A stretch of 6,877 nt of DNA from Gammaproteobacteria bacterium (GTDB lineage Bacteria > Pseudomonadota > Gammaproteobacteria > Arenicellales > Poriferihabitantaceae), in contig VXPI01000399.1 of the NCBI GenBank assembly GCA_009839585.1, forward strand, positions 1-6,877, in the 5' to 3' direction. This document shows positions 5,244 to 6,877 of this stretch, one piece after another. Under the pieces are notes generated by a model. That model saw nothing but the letters and a program-made list of their open reading frames with translations, was not told the DNA's origin and ran no database searches. How positions within the stretch are numbered: position 1 is the stretch's first letter; each line of letters starts with the position of its first letter. Made by a program: the position numbers and the translations under genes.

Positions 5244-5657
5244 ATGATTGAGATAGCGTCAAAACATGCCGCTGGCGCAGACTACAGGCTGGTTCCTGAT
5301 GCAAGAAAAGCGATTGAGTTATTCATGGCTCGCTTGGCTGACGTCGCATTGCCGGAAATATCAAGAATACTGTTGTACGGGAGCCGTGCACGCGGTGATA
5401 ACCAAGTGGACAGTGACATCGACATCGCCCTGGTTTTGGCTGGATCAGACCCCGGCGACGGTACGCAGTTTAACCTGCTGATGAGCCTCGCCAACATAAG
5501 CTCCAGGGTTATGCTTGAGATGGACCGCCCCATGAATGTGGCGGCCATCATCGTCTGGGAGAACGAGTTTCTTGAGCCGGATAAACAGCACAATCCCCAT
5601 TTCTACCGGAATGTGCTGGCTGACGGGATAGAGATACAGTCAAGCGGTGTCGCCTGA
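5244..5657 (+). CDS. MNT-type minimal nucleotidyltransferase, likely antitoxin of a HEPN/MNT pair
   Basis: A 137-residue protein of the DNA polymerase beta-like nucleotidyltransferase superfamily. The core motif is complete: LLYGSRARGDNQVDSDIDIAL, with G46-S47 in the first helix turn and the metal-binding pair D58 and D60. The third strand reads PMNVAAIIV, where N98 occupies about the place of the usual third carboxylate, so the enzyme may be minimal or altered. The C-terminus (NPHFYRNVLADGIEI) is typical of MNT proteins paired with HEPN toxins; in characterised pairs (Shewanella MntA-HepT) the MNT protein neutralises the toxin by AMPylation. A longer reading from TTG 5208 is possible, but it would run through the promoter; ATG 5244 keeps the full domain. 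The downstream HEPN gene overlaps the stop by 11 bases. Confidence 0.82.
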   Translation: MIEIASKHAAGADYRLVPDARKAIELFMARLADVALPEISRILLYGSRARGDNQVDSDIDIALVLAGSDPGDGTQFNLLMSLANISSRVMLEMDRPMNVAAIIVWENEFLEPDKQHNPHFYRNVLADGIEIQSSGVA

Positions 5658-6038
5658 TCAACACTTGCAGTGCGCTAGGGAAGGGCTTCAAGAGCCCCGG
5701 CTGTTGCTGGATAACGGATATTACAGGGGGGTTGCAATCGTGCATATTTCGCTGTTTTTGAGGCTGCGCATGCCGCACTGGTTACTCAGGCGATATCTGT
5801 ACCCAAGACTCATAGTGGTCTGAATACCCAGTTTCATCAATTTATCGTCAAAGCCAGCTTAATTGATGCGGCTTTTGGACAGTTATTGTCAAAAATAGAG
5901 CGTGCCAGACTCGTGGCGGATTACACGAATAAACCTATTGATGCCGCTATGGGCCACGAAATTTTTGAGATGGCAGATCAGTTCGTGTCGGGTATTAATT
6001 CTGGCTTGACGAGGATGTTAATAAAGGATGGCGGTTAG
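5647..6038 (+). pseudogene. HEPN-domain toxin partner of MNT, frameshifted at a G run
   Basis: HEPN proteins paired with MNT are typically RNase-type toxins. From GTG 5647 the frame gives MSPDQHLQCAREGLQEP, RLLLDNGYYRG, then leaves the homologous frame and stops at 5821-5823 (58 residues). From 5739 another frame continues NRAYFAVFEAAHAALVTQ, PKTHSGLNTQFHQF, LLSKIERARLVADYTN and ends at TAG 6036-6038 (MLIKDGG). The shift maps to GGGGGG at 5726-5731: a seventh G gives YYRGGCNRAYFAVF, matching the family, and a 130-residue protein, a usual length. GTG 5647 overlaps the MNT gene by 11 bases, so translation was coupled. The segment R-A-R-L-V-A-D-Y lacks the histidine of the R-x4-H-x-Y motif of HepT-type toxins. 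Decay, phase variation or a sequencing error are all possible. Confidence 0.78.
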
Positions 6039-6148
6039 AGGTTTTAGTCCCGGAGTTCTGGGGGAAACGATACTGACATCTTTATCTCGTCGTGGCTTTG
6101 GATCTTGAGCTATTGAATTGCGGGAATTAAGTTCTATGTTGCTATAAA

Positions 6149-6537
6149 TTACATCTTCAAAAGCCAATCGTTTCTAACCATATTCTCGGACATCAGATTT
6201 TTCCGTCAGTCATAGCGACCTGATAGATCATCTGATCTTCGGTGTCAAAAGTACCGGACATTATGACGGCCAGCAAACTCATCAACGTATTAAATCTGCA
6301 AATGCTTCGGTAACCTGATGTGGTAAATGCCATTATGTTCTCGTTTCATCATCGCCATGTATGAACCAGCATCGTTGGCATATGCCATTTCCCTGATGAA
6401 AACACGGCAGTGTGTCATGTACTCCCGCATCATTGGTATAAACCTATGCGCCTCTGTCTCGGCACTTTCCCTGATAGTCTCGCGAGACTTTCAATAACGT
6501 CGAGTATTTATCAGTGTGGCTTTCTTCAAGTATGATT
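6149..6537 (-). pseudogene. Decayed ISXO2/IS1595-type transposase remnant
   Basis: Reading leftward, short homologous blocks occur in different frames: ILEESHTDKYSTLL (near 6490-6535), then FIREMAYANDAGSYMAMM and KREHNGIYH (about 6325-6420), LPKHLQ, a TAA (6290-6292), YVDEFAGRHNVR (6254-6289), a TGA (6245-6247), then in the next frame DTEDQMIYQV, and finally GKNLMSENMVRNDWLLKM ending at 6149. These correspond in order to the C-terminal half of ISXO2-like transposases (VRDMAHTNG, FW.MLKRG..GTYH, PKHL.RYV.EF.GRHN.R, D.TDQM). At least two stops and about three frameshifts make it non-functional. The N-terminal zinc-ribbon part and the inverted repeats of the element are not found. It lies opposite to the HEPN/MNT pair. 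Confidence 0.72.
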
Positions 6538-6668
6538 GCCTACAATCAATAGAGAAATTGAAGACGATTGTCGGGTAGTAGGCCAGTTTGAAAGCACAGG
6601 AAAATTATCCCAACATAAATCACTTGGGAGCAATATATACCTTGGGACGAATCAAGAGCTTCGGCCCC

Positions 6669-6877
6669 ATGAAATTTCGGGCTATGCATGATGCCGATAT
6701 TGATCCGCAAACGGTCATTGAGAATCCGGCTCTCCTCCCATTTTCTGGAGTTACTGGCCAAAAACTACGGCGTGCAGTTGCATCCCTGTCGATTGCAGAT
6801 GTGAATGAAGGACGAAGTCTCGCTATCGACCAGGTTGAACGTGCGAAGAAAAATTCAGCTTCTATTCTTGCTTACGG
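6669..6877 (+). CDS. Unrecognised protein, N-terminal part (runs off the window)
   Basis: An open frame of 69 codons to the window end, starting MKFRAMHDADIDPQTVIENP and continuing PFSGVTGQKLRRAVASL, IADVNEGRSLAIDQVERA. The composition (charged helices, few rare features) looks like real protein rather than chance, but I recognise no family and no membrane segment. The frame is open back to 6582, including a TTG at 6588, so the true start is uncertain; ATG 6669 has no clear Shine-Dalgarno site. It begins right after the transposase remnant, so its original 5' end may have been replaced or cut by that element. Confidence 0.45.
   Translation, partial: MKFRAMHDADIDPQTVIENPALLPFSGVTGQKLRRAVASLSIADVNEGRSLAIDQVERAKKNSASILAY

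Noticed and set aside
6546..6761. 71-codon minus-strand frame at the right end
   Set aside because: No recognisable motif, no ribosome-binding site, and it overlaps the more protein-like plus-strand frame in 6669-6877.

Overview
The window looks like a chromosomal segment of a gamma- or betaproteobacterium with balanced base composition. The protein families point there: MsrA, a GhrA-type 2-hydroxyacid dehydrogenase, a heme O synthase directly preceded by a DUF2244 gene, and a short PuuD-type membrane protein. I cannot name the genus from sequence alone. Housekeeping genes alternate with accessory genes, and most of the accessory genes are broken.

Left part (1-1150), all read leftward: a 25-residue single-span membrane peptide (881-958, not previously obvious because of its size), a four-helix PuuD/urate-oxidase-N-terminal-like membrane protein (328-822) and the first 70 codons of msrA (1-210, cut by the window edge). 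All three have recognisable Shine-Dalgarno sites and no clear terminator between them, so they may form one transcript. Next, also leftward, lies ghrA (1148-2077).

Centre (2103-3552), leftward: an AAA_14/DUF4143 ATPase gene split by a 166-bp insertion (3213-3378). The insertion has 17-bp imperfect terminal inverted repeats and a 5-bp target duplication (TATTC). Removing it with one duplication copy deletes exactly 57 codons' worth of sequence and restores a 415-residue protein with Walker A, Walker B and the C-terminal EVDF/EVK motifs. The element carries no transposase and has several internal hairpins, so it is a MITE-like non-autonomous element. The promoter of the split gene is an AT-rich palindrome with a consensus -10 box almost touching the start codon.

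Right-centre (3700-5135), rightward: DUF2244 membrane protein and protoheme IX farnesyltransferase (heme O synthase, ctaB/cyoE), overlapping by ATGA and driven by an extended -10 promoter.

Right part (5208-6877), rightward: an MNT-HEPN toxin-antitoxin-type pair. The MNT nucleotidyltransferase is intact and has a textbook promoter (TTGCTT-17-TATAAT) that predicts a leaderless mRNA. The HEPN gene overlaps it but is frameshifted at a run of six G; seven G would restore 130 residues. After that comes a heavily decayed ISXO2/IS1595-type transposase on the minus strand (about 6149-6537), then an unrecognised open frame that leaves the window (6669-6877).

The main new observations are the undescribed-looking MITE that splits the ATPase gene with a perfectly reconstructable ancestral site, and the G-tract frameshift in the HEPN toxin gene, which could be decay, phase variation or a sequencing error.
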